Positions 37,995 through 47,379 of a stretch of DNA of 64,000 bases are shown one piece after another (the first letter of the stretch is position 1; every line of letters begins with the position of its first letter). The notes below the pieces were generated by a model that worked only from the letters and a program-made list of their open reading frames with translations, was not told the origin of the DNA and searched no databases. The DNA comes from an uncultured Pseudomonadales bacterium. GTDB lineage: Bacteria > Pseudomonadota > Gammaproteobacteria > Pseudomonadales > Azotimanducaceae. The translations under genes were made by a program, and so were the position numbers. The stretch is from contig OX638346.1 in NCBI GenBank assembly GCA_951813515.1, positions 2,101,617 to 2,165,616 on the forward strand. Reading direction: 5' to 3'.

Positions 37995-39263
37995 ATGATC
38001 GTGGACATTCAGACGCGGCGGCTACGCACCATCGAGCAGCTTCGCGCCTTCGTGGAAGGCAACGAGGCGGTGGACTTTCAATCGAGGGACCGGGGCGAGG
38101 CGTACGGCTTCGCGCGGGCGACGCTGGAGCGCTTCGGCTACCGCCGGCTGGGCAAGCGCGACAAGGGGGTGGTTCTGCGGTTCCTGGTGGCCGCGACGGG
38201 CATCTCGCGCCAGCAGATGGAGCGCCTGGTGCGGCAGTGGCGGGACACCGGCGCGATCCGTGACCGGCGCGGCGGCAACCGCGGCCGGCCGTTCGCGCGC
38301 AGGTACGCCGCGGCGGACATCCGGATGCTGGCGGAGGTCGACGAGGCCTTCGGGCAGATGTCGGGGCTGGCCACGCGCGAGGTCCTGCGGCGCCAGCTCG
38401 AGGTGTTCGGGGACGCCCGCTTCGCGCGGCTGGCGACGATCTCGAACGGCCACGTGTACAACCTGCGCAACTCCGCGACCTATCGCGCAAAGCGCACGCT
38501 GTGGACGAAGACGCGGCCGGCGACCGCGGCCATCGGCCTGCGACAGGCGCCGGAACCGGAGGGCCGGCCCGGCTTCGTCCGCGTGGACACCGTCCACCAG
38601 GGCGACCGCGACGGGGTCAAGGGCCTGTACCTGATCAACCTGGTCGACGAGGTCACCCAGCACGAGTTCGTCGGCGCCGCGGTCGGCATCTCCGAGCGCT
38701 TCCTGCTGCCGCTGCTCGAGGGCCTGCTGCTGTCGTTCCCGTTCCCCATCCTCGGCTTCCACGCCGACAACGGCAGCGAGTACATCAACCACCGCGTCGC
38801 GCGGCTGCTCGACAAGCTGCGCGCGGAGTTCACCAAGTCCCGCGCCCGGCGCTCCAACGACAACGCGCTGGTCGAGGGCAAGAACGCCAACGTGGTGCGC
38901 AAGTGGTTCGGCCACGATCATATCCCGCAGCGCTTCGCCGACGACGTCAACCGCTTCGCCCAGGGCACCCTGTCTCCGTTCCTCAACTTCCACCGGCCCT
39001 GCCTGTTCGCCACCGAGCACCGCGACGGCAAGGGCAGGATCCGGCGCAAGTATCTCGCCCGCGACGTCATGACCCCCTACGCCCGGCTCCGGTCGCTCGC
39101 CGACGCCGAGCGGTTCCTCAAGCCCGGGCTCGGCTTCGCGCTGCTCGACGCCGTCGCCGCCGCCGAGACCGACCTCGAGGCCGCGCGCCGGGTCCAGGCC
39201 AGGCGCCGCGAGCTGTTCCTGCGCATCCGCGACGGCATGGTCCCCGGGCGCGCCGCCGGTTGA
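37995..39263 (+). CDS. DDE (integrase-core) transposase
   Basis: 422 residues. The N-terminal ~150 residues hold helix-turn-helix segments ([17 protein letters not shown]), followed by an rve/integrase catalytic core: first Asp in [11 protein letters not shown], second in [11 protein letters not shown], and Glu in [11 protein letters not shown], giving the DDE triad. The fold class is that of IS481/ISNCY-like transposases; the exact IS family is not certain. The gene appears full length and intact. It lies between the Rhs-immunity pair and an orphan Rhs fragment that begins about 130 nt downstream, so the element sits inside the Rhs array. The ends of the element could not be defined. Confidence 0.85.
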   Translation: MIVDIQTRRLRTIEQLRAFVEGNEAVDFQSRDRGEAYGFARATLERFGYRRLGKRDKGVVLRFLVAATGISRQQMERLVRQWRDTGAIRDRRGGNRGRPFARRYAAADIRMLAEVDEAFGQMSGLATREVLRRQLEVFGDARFARLATISNGHVYNLRNSATYRAKRTLWTKTRPATAAIGLRQAPEPEGRPGFVRVDTVHQGDRDGVKGLYLINLVDEVTQHEFVGAAVGISERFLLPLLEGLLLSFPFPILGFHADNGSEYINHRVARLLDKLRAEFTKSRARRSNDNALVEGKNANVVRKWFGHDHIPQRFADDVNRFAQGTLSPFLNFHRPCLFATEHRDGKGRIRRKYLARDVMTPYARLRSLADAERFLKPGLGFALLDAVAAAETDLEAARRVQARRRELFLRIRDGMVPGRAAG

Positions 39264-39271
39264 CGCGCAGC

Positions 39272-39296
39272 AAAAAAGCCCGCTCGCCGCTCGGGC
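39272..39296 (-). terminator. Intrinsic terminator reading on the minus strand
   Basis: On the minus strand this reads GCCCG, a 9-nt loop, CGGGC and then six T residues. It is a classic rho-independent terminator pointing toward the transposase from its 3' side, so it would stop antisense transcription entering the element. Insertion sequences often carry such shields. Confidence 0.5.
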
Positions 39297-39395
39297 AGGG
39301 ATGGCGTCCGCGAATGTGCCGCGACGGGACCGCGCGAGCCCACCGATCGCTCAAACCCGCATCCAGCGTCGTCGGCCGCCATCCCCGCCCCACAG

Positions 39396-39620
39396 CGCGC
39401 GGGCACACGGGCCACGAGCACCTGGACCGGACGGGACTCATGCATCGCGGGGGACGCGTCTACGACCCGACTTTGGGCCGGTTCCTGAGCCCGGACCCGC
39501 TGGTGGGGAACCGGGTCTCGGCGCAGGCGTGGAACGGCTACAGCTACGTCTCCAACAGCCCCATGAGCTTCGTCGACCCGAGCGGGGTCGCAGGCGCCGG
39601 CGCGGCAGGGCTGCGTCATG
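39396..39620 (+). pseudogene. Orphan Rhs core fragment, frameshifted from its toxin tip
   Basis: From 39396 the DNA matches the end of the Rhs core at 36197-36390 almost base for base ([29 protein letters not shown]). Compared with the other orphan core (42253-42300), two bases are missing right after the DPSG codons: GGGGTCGCAG here against GGGCGGTCGCAG there. The core frame therefore runs into [11 protein letters not shown] instead of the tip. It lacks any start of its own. It is a donor-type orphan cassette rather than an expressed protein. Confidence 0.75.
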
Positions 39621-40388
39621 GTCGGATTCATGTGCCAAGGGCAGGGCGGCGGCGCGGCCGGCGGCGGGTTCGGCCTCGAAACGGTCGTCTCGACCTTCAG
39701 CTTCTGGTTCGTCGACGTTCTCGTATCCTGGACCCCGATCTGGAACGGTGACCCGGATTGGATCTTCGGCGGGTCGGACTCCTACGACCCATTCCGCTAC
39801 GAGTACATCTATCGGCAAGGCAGCATGTCCGTCACCAGCCAAGTGCCGGTGTCCGGTGTTCTAGACATCACGCGCAGACCAATCGAATTGCCGAATTTCG
39901 ATCGCGGCTATCATGATCGTTACGACCCCCAGGCGGCGGTTCATTTGCCCGTCGTCATTGGTATTTTGGTCCGTGAAGGCTTCAGACAGGCAGCTAAATG
40001 GATAGCCAAGCGATGGGCTCGCGACAAGCAAGGAAACAAGGAAAAAGAGGAACGCAGCAGAGCGAATCAGCATCCGACTCGACCGGAAGGTTCGATTGAG
40101 TCAGTAGAGGACGTGTTTTCGAACCCGTCGTTGTTGGAAGGCAGGAATCTGGAGCGGGTTCAATCAGAAATTGGCGATACGCCGGGATGGATTCAGGACG
40201 TGATGCGCCGTAGCGAATCCCATCCTGGAGGGGGATGGATGCTGAGAGAAGTCAATCAGGCGGGCAACTTAACAGGTAGGATGGTCCAGTATCACCCAGG
40301 CACGTGGAGACATTTCGACGGGAAGGCGTATTGGAAGGTCTCGGGGATTCCCAATCAACCGCCAGTTCGGGTTCCGGCGGGACCGTAA
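39618..40388 (+). CDS. Orphan Rhs toxin tip (variable C-terminal domain)
   Basis: 256 residues from ATG 39618. The first ~20 residues ([18 protein letters not shown]) match the linker after the core in the other orphan Rhs module, and the rest is unique. The C-terminal ~90 residues ([36 protein letters not shown]) have the compact Gly/His/Tyr pattern of small nuclease-type polymorphic toxin domains; the exact family is not certain. Base composition drops toward AT in the tip. A two-base deletion separates it from its core, so it is probably silent unless recombined onto the main Rhs gene. A candidate immunity gene follows 38 nt later. Confidence 0.6.
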   Translation: MVGFMCQGQGGGAAGGGFGLETVVSTFSFWFVDVLVSWTPIWNGDPDWIFGGSDSYDPFRYEYIYRQGSMSVTSQVPVSGVLDITRRPIELPNFDRGYHDRYDPQAAVHLPVVIGILVREGFRQAAKWIAKRWARDKQGNKEKEERSRANQHPTRPEGSIESVEDVFSNPSLLEGRNLERVQSEIGDTPGWIQDVMRRSESHPGGGWMLREVNQAGNLTGRMVQYHPGTWRHFDGKAYWKVSGIPNQPPVRVPAGP

Positions 40389-40426
40389 GGTGTTGTGAAA
40401 TACTATGAGTATCAGAGTGTGAACCG

Positions 40427-40816
40427 ATGACCCTGCACGACCAATACGAGCTCCTGGTCGAGAGTCTACAGTTGCTTGCGGCCGATGCGGACGATCAGCT
40501 GGCGTACTTGCCCGATTTTGTTGTGGCTACCGATGAAGTCGCAGGAAATTTCTACGACGCGTTTCTTCTGTTGCCACAACTTGAAGACGGTGGAATGGTA
40601 GAGCGCAGTGCGGGTGATGTCATTCGGCAAGTGGATAGGTTGTTCGACTCTAGGCCAACCATGCGATATGGATCACTTGCTTATTATGCCGCCAGGTTGA
40701 GGAATGACGACTTTTGGGCTCGCGCGCGAGTAGCGGCAAAGGAGGCGCTTCTCGCTCTGAATGAAGAAGTCGTCACTCCGAAATTTCTCCACACAACGTG
40801 GGTCAAGGGCGCGTAG
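40427..40816 (+). CDS. Candidate immunity protein for the orphan Rhs tip
   Basis: 129 residues, acidic and helical (DQYELLVESLQLLAADADD), with no signal peptide, so cytoplasmic. It starts 38 nt after the tip gene, has a lower GC content than the Rhs core, and ends before the next Rhs module. Size, charge and position are those of polymorphic-toxin immunity proteins. A cytoplasmic location would fit a nuclease-type tip. No family was recognised. Confidence 0.6.
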   Translation: MTLHDQYELLVESLQLLAADADDQLAYLPDFVVATDEVAGNFYDAFLLLPQLEDGGMVERSAGDVIRQVDRLFDSRPTMRYGSLAYYAARLRNDDFWARARVAAKEALLALNEEVVTPKFLHTTWVKGA

Positions 40817-41099
40817 TGTCCTTTTATGTCTCTTGTGGCGCGGTGGACGAGAGTGCGACGTCCGCGACGTTCGTACGGGGCCGGACTTCAACCAGACCCC
40901 AACCTACAACAGCAACACACATCTGAGCGAAACGGTGACGAAATCAGCGCAGGGATGTGGCTAGAAACCTAGACGCCAGGCTGCGCCTAGGACTCGCTCG
41001 TGCGAGTCAGGACCACCGTCCGTCCGTTCGTCGAATTATGAGGCGCTACGTATACGACACCCGGGCAATCGCGCAACGCTGACGCACACGTCGACGAGC

Positions 41100-42566
41100 G
41101 TGGCGCTGGACGGGTACGGCAACGGCGTGACGACGACGCGCATCTTCGACCCGAAGACGGGCCGGCCGAGGGACATCGACACGGTCGCGAGCGGCGGGAC
41201 GAAGATCCAGGACAACGCCTACGCCTGGCGCAGCGACGGCTTGCTCGATAGCCGCGCGAGCCACGTCGGCGGGATGAACGCGAAGCTGGAGGAGTTCGCC
41301 TACGACCCGCTGGGCCGGCTGAAGACGTCGACGACGAAGCTGAACGACAGCGCGACCGCGACCCGTACATTGAGCCAGACGTACCACGCGAACGGCAACC
41401 TGAAGACCAGGACCAGCTCGGTGGCCGCGGATATCAGTGTGTCGGCGTACGGCTACGACGCGTCCAAGCCGCACCGGCTGACGAGCGCGACCATCGGCGG
41501 CAAGACGCACGCGTTCAGCCACGACGCGGACGGCAACATCACGAGGTACGACTGCACTTCGACGACATGCGGCGACGACAAGTACATCGATTGGAACGGC
41601 CGCAACCTGCCCGAGCGGGTCACGGTGGGCGACAGCAAGACGGACGACATGCCGACGGCGCGCGACGAGTTCGCCTACGGCCCGAACGGCGCGCGCTACC
41701 ACCGCAAGACATCCTACATGGACGGCGAGACCCTGCGGACCGAAAACACCTACTACGCCGGCGCGTTCGAGGAGCTGCTGCCGCGCTCGGGGGCGGCGCA
41801 CACGTCGATCCGGCAGACGCGGGTGACGGACGCGGTCCGGCACGTGATGACGACGACCGTGGGGATGGACGACAACGGCAAGGAGACGACCACCACGGCG
41901 GACCACGTGGACTACATCCACAAGGACCATCTCGGCTCGGTGGAGGGCGTGACGGGCGCGGACGGCGCGCGCACGCGCACTCTCGCGCACGACCCGTTCG
42001 GCGGCCGGCGCAAGGCGGACTGGACGGCGGCGCTGACGCGGGCGGAGATCTCCGCATTGGCGGGCTCGTCGGATCCGCGCACGCGCGGGCACACGGGCCA
42101 CGAGCACCTGGACCGGACGGGATTGATCCATCGCGGGGGGCGGGTCTACGACCCGACGCTGGGCCGGTTCCTGAGCCCGGACCCGCTGGTGGGGGATTCG
42201 GGCTCGGCGCAGGCGTGGAACGGCTACAGCTACGTCTCCAACAGCCCCATGAGCTTCGTTGACCCGAGCGGGCGGTCGCAGGCGCCGGCTCGGACGGGCT
42301 GCGTCATGGTCGGTTTCGTGTGCCAGGGGCAGGTTGGGGGCGCTGCTAGCGGCGAGTTCGGCGTGGCGAGTGTGGTGTCGACGTGCCGCTACTCGTACGC
42401 GGAGTGTTCGTCTCGACGCGGATTGTTCTCGGCGGGATTTACGGCGGCGGCAACGGCCCTGGCGTTCTCGACGGCGGCGGACTCGCTGTTCATCGATCTC
42501 GGACCCCAAACGAAGGGTTTCTTACCTGAAGGTGCTTGGGTACACTCAGCACTTCGCCGAATTTGA
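41100..42566 (+). CDS. Second orphan Rhs core-plus-tip module
   Basis: 488 codons from GTG 41100; the frame stays open upstream (RHPGNRATLTHTSTS) with no credible start. From about 41113 to 42290 it is a near-copy of the main Rhs gene (35222-36400), ending [16 protein letters not shown]. The ~95-residue tip (CVMVGFVCQGQVGG, then RGLFSAGFTAAATALAF) differs from the other two tips and is short. The last ~15 codons run up to rpoZ and may be native rpoZ leader read by chance. There is no promoter, signal peptide or immunity gene. It is probably a silent cassette or a truncated remnant. Confidence 0.65.
   Translation: MALDGYGNGVTTTRIFDPKTGRPRDIDTVASGGTKIQDNAYAWRSDGLLDSRASHVGGMNAKLEEFAYDPLGRLKTSTTKLNDSATATRTLSQTYHANGNLKTRTSSVAADISVSAYGYDASKPHRLTSATIGGKTHAFSHDADGNITRYDCTSTTCGDDKYIDWNGRNLPERVTVGDSKTDDMPTARDEFAYGPNGARYHRKTSYMDGETLRTENTYYAGAFEELLPRSGAAHTSIRQTRVTDAVRHVMTTTVGMDDNGKETTTTADHVDYIHKDHLGSVEGVTGADGARTRTLAHDPFGGRRKADWTAALTRAEISALAGSSDPRTRGHTGHEHLDRTGLIHRGGRVYDPTLGRFLSPDPLVGDSGSAQAWNGYSYVSNSPMSFVDPSGRSQAPARTGCVMVGFVCQGQVGGAASGEFGVASVVSTCRYSYAECSSRRGLFSAGFTAAATALAFSTAADSLFIDLGPQTKGFLPEGAWVHSALRRI
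42509..42537 (+). promoter_or_regulatory. Weak candidate promoter for rpoZ-spoT
   Basis: Near the end of the orphan Rhs frame, a TTCTTA element is followed after 16 nt by TACACT, about 45 nt before the rpoZ ATG. Both boxes are poor matches, but some promoter is needed here because the Rhs module upstream has none. Confidence 0.2.
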
Positions 42567-42581
42567 GGAGATTGGTGAACC

Positions 42582-42872
42582 ATGGCCCGAGTAACAGTTC
42601 AGGATTGCCTCGAACAAGTAGATAACCGATTTGAACTGGTCATGGTCGCCAGCCGAAGGGCGCGGCAACTTCACAATCCCTTTGTCGACCCGCTGGTCGA
42701 GCCGGAGAATGACAAGCCTACCGTCATGGCGCTGCGGGAAATCGCCGAAGGATTGATAAGCGACGAGTTCCTTGATGCCACGGACGTGTCGGCACACGAC
42801 GCGCAAGCGGAAACAACCGACAGGGTCGAAGGGCCTTTTTATATAGGGGATGATGCACGCAACGACCTTTGA
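42582..42872 (+). CDS. rpoZ: RNA polymerase omega subunit
   Basis: 96 residues starting [20 protein letters not shown], followed by VASRRARQL and a conserved [15 protein letters not shown] segment. This is the omega subunit, which helps fold and retain the beta-prime subunit of RNA polymerase. The ribosome site GAGGAG overlaps the stop codon of the orphan Rhs frame. The 3' end overlaps spoT by 23 nt, the usual rpoZ-spoT operon. The expected upstream partner gmk is absent; the Rhs array is there instead. Confidence 0.95.
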   Translation: MARVTVQDCLEQVDNRFELVMVASRRARQLHNPFVDPLVEPENDKPTVMALREIAEGLISDEFLDATDVSAHDAQAETTDRVEGPFYIGDDARNDL

Positions 42873-45045
42873 GTCGTACTTCCATAACCTTCTCGCCGCG
42901 CGGGCGTCGAACGACGAGGTCGCCGCTCCCGCAACGATAGACTCGCTCGCCGAGTCGCTATCGGAGTATCTCCCGGAAATCGGGGTCGACATCGTCGTGC
43001 GTGCGCACGGCTTCGCGCAGGAAGCCCACGCCGGGCAGACCCGTCGTACGGGACACAGCTACATCACCCACCCTCTGGCGGTCGCCAGCATCCTTTCCGA
43101 AATGCACATGGATGAGCAGTCCGTTGCGGCGGCGGTCCTCCACGACGTGCTCGAGGACACCGGTGCCACCAAGGAGGCCCTTGCGGCGGAGTTCGGCGGA
43201 GAAGTCGCGCACATCGTGGATGGCGTGAGCAAGCTGGGGCAGATGTTCAAGACCCATGAACAGGCCCAGGCCGAGAACTTTCAGAAGATGGCCATCGCGA
43301 TGGCCAACGACCTGCGGGTGATCCTCGTAAAGCTGGCGGACAGGCTGCACAACATGCGCACTATCGGCGTCATGCCGCTGGACAAGCGGCGGCGGATCTC
43401 GCGCGAGACCCTCGACTTCTATGCGCCGATCGCGAATCGGCTCGGCATGCACAATCTCTGCACCGAACTGGAGGAACTCGGATTCGAGGCGCTGTATCCG
43501 CTGCGGGCTGACCGCCTCCGCCGGGCCGTCGACACGGCTCGGCGAACGCGACACAAGGCGTTGATGGACGAGATCACGCGGTCGTTCGAGACCGCGTTGG
43601 AGCGAGACGGCATCGAAGCGCAGGTGCGCGGGCGGGAAAAGACCCTGTATTCCATCTACAAGAAGATGAAGACGCAGCGCAAGCCGTTCGGGGACATCGT
43701 CGATGTGTTTGGCGTCCGCATCATCGTTGACCAGGTGGATGACTGCTATAGAACGCTTGGCGTGGCACACAACCTGTACAAGCCTGTGGCCGGTCGCTTC
43801 AAGGACTATGTGGCCATACCCAAGGCGAACGGCTATCAGTCCCTGCACACTAGCCTGATCGGAATGCGCGGCGTCACCATGGAGGTCCAGATCCGGACCC
43901 GTGAGATGGATGCGGTCGCCGACCACGGTATCGCTGGCCACCGGTTGTACAAATCCGGCGACGCGTCGCTCACGAACAGGGCTCGGGCGTCGCGGTGGAT
44001 CGACGGCGTTCTCGACCTGCAGCGGCGGGCCGGTGATCCGCAGGAGTTCATCGAGAGCCTCAAGACGGACCTGTTTCCGGACGAGGTGTACGTGTTTTCG
44101 CCGAAAGGCGACATCTTCGAACTTCCGAGGGGCGCCTGTCCGGTGGACTTCGCCTACTCTGTCCATACGGACATCGGCAACCACTGTGTGGCCTGCCGCG
44201 TGGACCGGACGCTGGCGCCCCTGTCGCAGCAGCTCGATAGCGGCCAGACGGTCGATATCATCACTTCTCCCGACGCGCGGCCGAGTCCGGCGTGGCTGAC
44301 GTTTGCCGTTTCGGGGCGCGCCCGTTCGGCGATTCGACAGGCGCTGAAGGCCCAGCACCGATCCGAGTCCATAGCGCTGGGAAGACGGCTGCTCAACCGT
44401 TCCCTGGAGAACGCGGACGCGTCCATCAAGGACTTCGACTTCCGGCGCCTGAGAAAGGTGTTTAGCGAGTTCGGCGTGCGCAAGCTGGACGAGGTGTTGG
44501 CCGGGATAGGCACCGGCAACCTGATGGCCTATGCCGTCGCGCAGCGCCTGCTGTCGGCCGACAATCCCGACTACGAGGCGGTCGACATCAACAAGGGCGG
44601 ACCCGTCGCAATCCGGGGCGGGGAAGGCCTTGTCATCTCCTGCGGCCGGTGCTGCGGTCCCGTGCCGGGCGATGCCGTCATCGGTCACGTGACGCCGGAG
44701 CGGGGATTGGTGGTGCACCTGGACACGTGCCAGAACATGGAATCCGTGCGGCGGCGGACGCCAAACCAGATCATTCCGGTGCGCTGGACCGATCCGATCA
44801 GCGGGGAGTTCGAGACCATGCTGATGTTGACGGTGAGCCGGCGCAAGGGTGTGCTCGCGGAGATCGCCGCATCGGTCAACCAGACGGACGCGGGCATCAG
44901 CAACATCAGGGTCGACGAACGCAATGCGGAGTTGTCCAGCGTCACGGTGGATCTCTCCGTGTCGAACCGGGAGCAACTGGACCGCGTTCGGCAGAGGCTG
45001 CTTGCGATTCCGGCGGTCCAGAGCGTACGTCGGCTAGTCGGCTGA
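42850..45045 (+). CDS. spoT: Bifunctional (p)ppGpp synthetase/hydrolase
   Basis: 731 residues. The HD hydrolase domain has [19 protein letters not shown] and [10 protein letters not shown] (metal-binding His and Asp residues present). The synthetase domain has [22 protein letters not shown] and [23 protein letters not shown] domain ([12 protein letters not shown]) is followed by a conserved-cysteine region ([12 protein letters not shown]) and a C-terminal ACT domain. The intact HD residues fit SpoT rather than hydrolase-dead RelA. It overlaps rpoZ, and recG follows after 162 nt that contain an inverted-repeat element. Confidence 0.95.
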   Translation: MMHATTFESYFHNLLAARASNDEVAAPATIDSLAESLSEYLPEIGVDIVVRAHGFAQEAHAGQTRRTGHSYITHPLAVASILSEMHMDEQSVAAAVLHDVLEDTGATKEALAAEFGGEVAHIVDGVSKLGQMFKTHEQAQAENFQKMAIAMANDLRVILVKLADRLHNMRTIGVMPLDKRRRISRETLDFYAPIANRLGMHNLCTELEELGFEALYPLRADRLRRAVDTARRTRHKALMDEITRSFETALERDGIEAQVRGREKTLYSIYKKMKTQRKPFGDIVDVFGVRIIVDQVDDCYRTLGVAHNLYKPVAGRFKDYVAIPKANGYQSLHTSLIGMRGVTMEVQIRTREMDAVADHGIAGHRLYKSGDASLTNRARASRWIDGVLDLQRRAGDPQEFIESLKTDLFPDEVYVFSPKGDIFELPRGACPVDFAYSVHTDIGNHCVACRVDRTLAPLSQQLDSGQTVDIITSPDARPSPAWLTFAVSGRARSAIRQALKAQHRSESIALGRRLLNRSLENADASIKDFDFRRLRKVFSEFGVRKLDEVLAGIGTGNLMAYAVAQRLLSADNPDYEAVDINKGGPVAIRGGEGLVISCGRCCGPVPGDAVIGHVTPERGLVVHLDTCQNMESVRRRTPNQIIPVRWTDPISGEFETMLMLTVSRRKGVLAEIAASVNQTDAGISNIRVDERNAELSSVTVDLSVSNREQLDRVRQRLLAIPAVQSVRRLVG

Positions 45046-45122
45046 GGTGCCCCACGGCCGGCGCCATCGGCGGCAGCGCAACCCGGACAGTCACCTGAGT
45101 TCTCGCCCCGCCCCGCCGGTGC

Positions 45123-45193
45123 TAGTGTCGTGTCCCGCTCGTTCTGGCCCGTGGGACGCGCTGAAGCGCCATAACGCGGGGGACACGACACTG
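45123..45193. repeat. Inverted-repeat element between spoT and recG (MITE-like)
   Basis: AGTGTCGTGTCCCGC at 45124-45138 is mirrored by GCGGGGGACACGACACT at 45176-45192, a 15-bp inverted repeat (two extra G in the right arm) enclosing 37 nt. The interior also contains GTGGGAC and partial complements. It could be a very small non-autonomous transposable element or a stable RNA hairpin ending 15 nt before the recG ATG. No second copy was seen in the window. Confidence 0.6.
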
Positions 45194-45207
45194 GGGAAAG
45201 ATCGCGA

Positions 45208-47229
45208 ATGAAGCCGAGCGATCCGGTAACCGCGCTGCACCGGGTTGGGCCGGCCGCCGCCAGAAGCCTTGCGCGGCTTGGCATCTCTTCCGTCGGGGAC
45301 CTGCTTTTGCATATGCCGATGCGCTACGAGGACCGAACGCGCTTCGTCCCGTTACGCGAAGTGGAGATCGGACAGTCGTGCCTGGTGGCAGGCGAACTCG
45401 TCAAATCCAACTTCGCGTATGGTCGCCGAAGAAGTCTGACGGCGACCATCTCGGACGGCGCCGGTTTTCTGACCATGCGGCTGTTTCACTTTTCGCGCCG
45501 ACAACTCGAAGCGCTCCGACCGGGCGTCTGGTTGCGATGTTTCGGCGAAGTGCGCGCGGGGCCGGCGGGCAGGGAGATGGTTCATCCGGAGTACCGGGTG
45601 ACGCCCACCAGGCCGGACGCGCCGGAACCCGCCCTGACGCCGGTGTATCCGGCCACCGACGGTTTCGCGAGTGCGCGCATCCGGGCGTGTGTCGAACAGG
45701 TGCTGGACGCCGATGTCACCCTGGACGGGAGTGTATTGCCCGGCGAACGGATTCCCTCGCTCGACGCGGCTGTCCTGTTCCTGCACCGGCCGCCGGCGGA
45801 CGCGACCGCCGAAGCGCTGGGCCTCGCGCGCGAGCGGGTCGCCAAGGACGAATTGCTGGCGCACCACCTGTTGATGCGCGAGCGCCAGAAACTGCGCGCC
45901 CGGCAGAGCACGACGCCGCTGCCGAGAGCGCAGGGGCTTGGACGCGAGTTGCTGCGAAGCCTGGGCTTCCGGCTGACGGGTGCGCAACGCCGCGTCGTAT
46001 CGGAGGTGCTGAATGATCTGGACAGTCCGGCGCCGATGATGCGGCTTTTGCAGGGAGACGTTGGCTCGGGCAAGACGGTCGTCGCGGCGTTTGCGGCGAT
46101 CCGAGCGGCCGAGCATGGATGTCAGACGGCGATCATGGCGCCGACGGAGATTCTGGCGGAACAGCACTACGAGACGCTGTCCGGATGGTTGTCGCCACTC
46201 GGCATTGAGGTCAGCCTTGTCACCGGGCGTCTCGCCGCGGGGGAACGTCGCGCGCGCCTCGCGCAGATTGCGTGCGGCGAGGCGCTGGTAGTCGCCGGTA
46301 CCCACGCCCTGTTCCAGGGCTCGGTAGAGTTCGCGTCACTCGCGCTGACCATCATTGACGAGCAGCATCGTTTCGGAGTGCATCAACGGATGCAACTCCG
46401 GCAAAAGGGAGATCTTCCGCATCAACTGGTGATGACGGCGACGCCCATTCCGCGCACCCTGACGATGGCGCTCTACGCGGATATGGATGTATCGGTGATC
46501 GACGAGTTACCGCCCGGGCGTCCAGCCGTGCACACCAGCGTGGTGTCCAGTTCCCGGCGGCCGGAGGTGGTGGATCGTCTGATATCCGCCTGTCGGACGG
46601 GTCGCCAGGCGTACTGGATCTGTACCCTGATCGAAGCTTCCGACAGTCTAGACTCGCAAGCGGCCGAGAACGTCGCGAAAACGTTGCGCGATGCCGCCTC
46701 CGGGCTCCGTATCGGGCTGGTCCATGGTCGTTTGTCGGCAACGGAACGGGCCCAGGCCATGGCCGGATTCAAGAACGGAGACGTCGACGTGCTCGTGGCC
46801 ACGACGGTGGTCGAAGTCGGCGTCGATGTCCCCAACGCGTCGCTCATGGTCATAGACAATCCGGAGCGGCTCGGACTCGCGCAGTTGCACCAGCTCCGGG
46901 GCCGCATCGGTCGGGGACGGCGGCAGAGCGATTGCATCCTGCTTTTCGATCCTCCGATATCGGACATCGCCAGGGCGCGCCTTGGCGTCATGCGGGAGAC
47001 CAGCGACGGTTTCGTCATCGCGGAGAAGGACTTGGAACTGCGTGGTCCGGGAGACATCCTCGGCACGCGGCAGACCGGTCTGCAGACCTTCAAGGTCGCG
47101 GATCTTGCGCGGGACGCGGCGTTGATCCCGTCCGTTGTCGAAATGGGCGCCCGGCTCGAGGCCCCGGTTCGACGTACTATCATCGATACTTGGAGTCCGT
47201 TCTTCGACGACAGCTACGTTGAAGTCTAG
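45208..47229 (+). CDS. recG: ATP-dependent DNA helicase RecG
   Basis: 673 residues. The N-terminal wedge domain (LHRVGPAAARSLARLGI, LLLHMPMRYEDR) binds branched DNA. The helicase part has Walker A GDVGSGKTVV near residue 285, the DEQH box IIDEQHRFG, TATPIPRT, VATTVVEVGVDVPNA and the motif VI QLRGRIGRG. It remodels stalled replication forks and Holliday junctions. It has full family length. The spoT-recG order is conserved in gammaproteobacteria. Ribosome site GGGGAAAG lies before ATG 45208. Confidence 0.96.
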   Translation: MKPSDPVTALHRVGPAAARSLARLGISSVGDLLLHMPMRYEDRTRFVPLREVEIGQSCLVAGELVKSNFAYGRRRSLTATISDGAGFLTMRLFHFSRRQLEALRPGVWLRCFGEVRAGPAGREMVHPEYRVTPTRPDAPEPALTPVYPATDGFASARIRACVEQVLDADVTLDGSVLPGERIPSLDAAVLFLHRPPADATAEALGLARERVAKDELLAHHLLMRERQKLRARQSTTPLPRAQGLGRELLRSLGFRLTGAQRRVVSEVLNDLDSPAPMMRLLQGDVGSGKTVVAAFAAIRAAEHGCQTAIMAPTEILAEQHYETLSGWLSPLGIEVSLVTGRLAAGERRARLAQIACGEALVVAGTHALFQGSVEFASLALTIIDEQHRFGVHQRMQLRQKGDLPHQLVMTATPIPRTLTMALYADMDVSVIDELPPGRPAVHTSVVSSSRRPEVVDRLISACRTGRQAYWICTLIEASDSLDSQAAENVAKTLRDAASGLRIGLVHGRLSATERAQAMAGFKNGDVDVLVATTVVEVGVDVPNASLMVIDNPERLGLAQLHQLRGRIGRGRRQSDCILLFDPPISDIARARLGVMRETSDGFVIAEKDLELRGPGDILGTRQTGLQTFKVADLARDAALIPSVVEMGARLEAPVRRTIIDTWSPFFDDSYVEV

Positions 47230-47295
47230 GAGCCCGCGCCGTAGAACGGCACGCAAGTGCCGATCAAGGGCGCAGGATCCGGGACGGGCGGGATG

Positions 47296-47364
47296 GGCTA
47301 AACAGAGGGCTTGGGCGGGGGTAAAACACGGCGCCCGTCAGGGCGATGGGTTTTGTGGCGCTAG
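47296..47364 (-). repeat. 3'-end repeat, family 2, copy 2
   Basis: On the minus strand this reads CTAGCGCCACAAAACCC, a GCCC-TGAC-GGGC hairpin, then ACCCCCGCCCAAGCCC. It starts 15 nt after the stop of the minus-strand enoyl-CoA hydratase-like gene. It aligns with copies at 28211 and 49452; the hairpin is at the same place with a different stem sequence. Confidence 0.65.
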
Positions 47365-47379
47365 TTCCAGCTAGCCGAC

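Noticed and set aside
39264..39395. Terminal inverted repeats of the IS element
   Set aside because: No convincing inverted match was found between the sequences left and right of the transposase, so exact element ends were not called.
42958..44976. A 672-codon minus-strand ORF opposite spoT
   Set aside because: It lies entirely antisense to a clear SpoT with all its domains and has no recognisable features.
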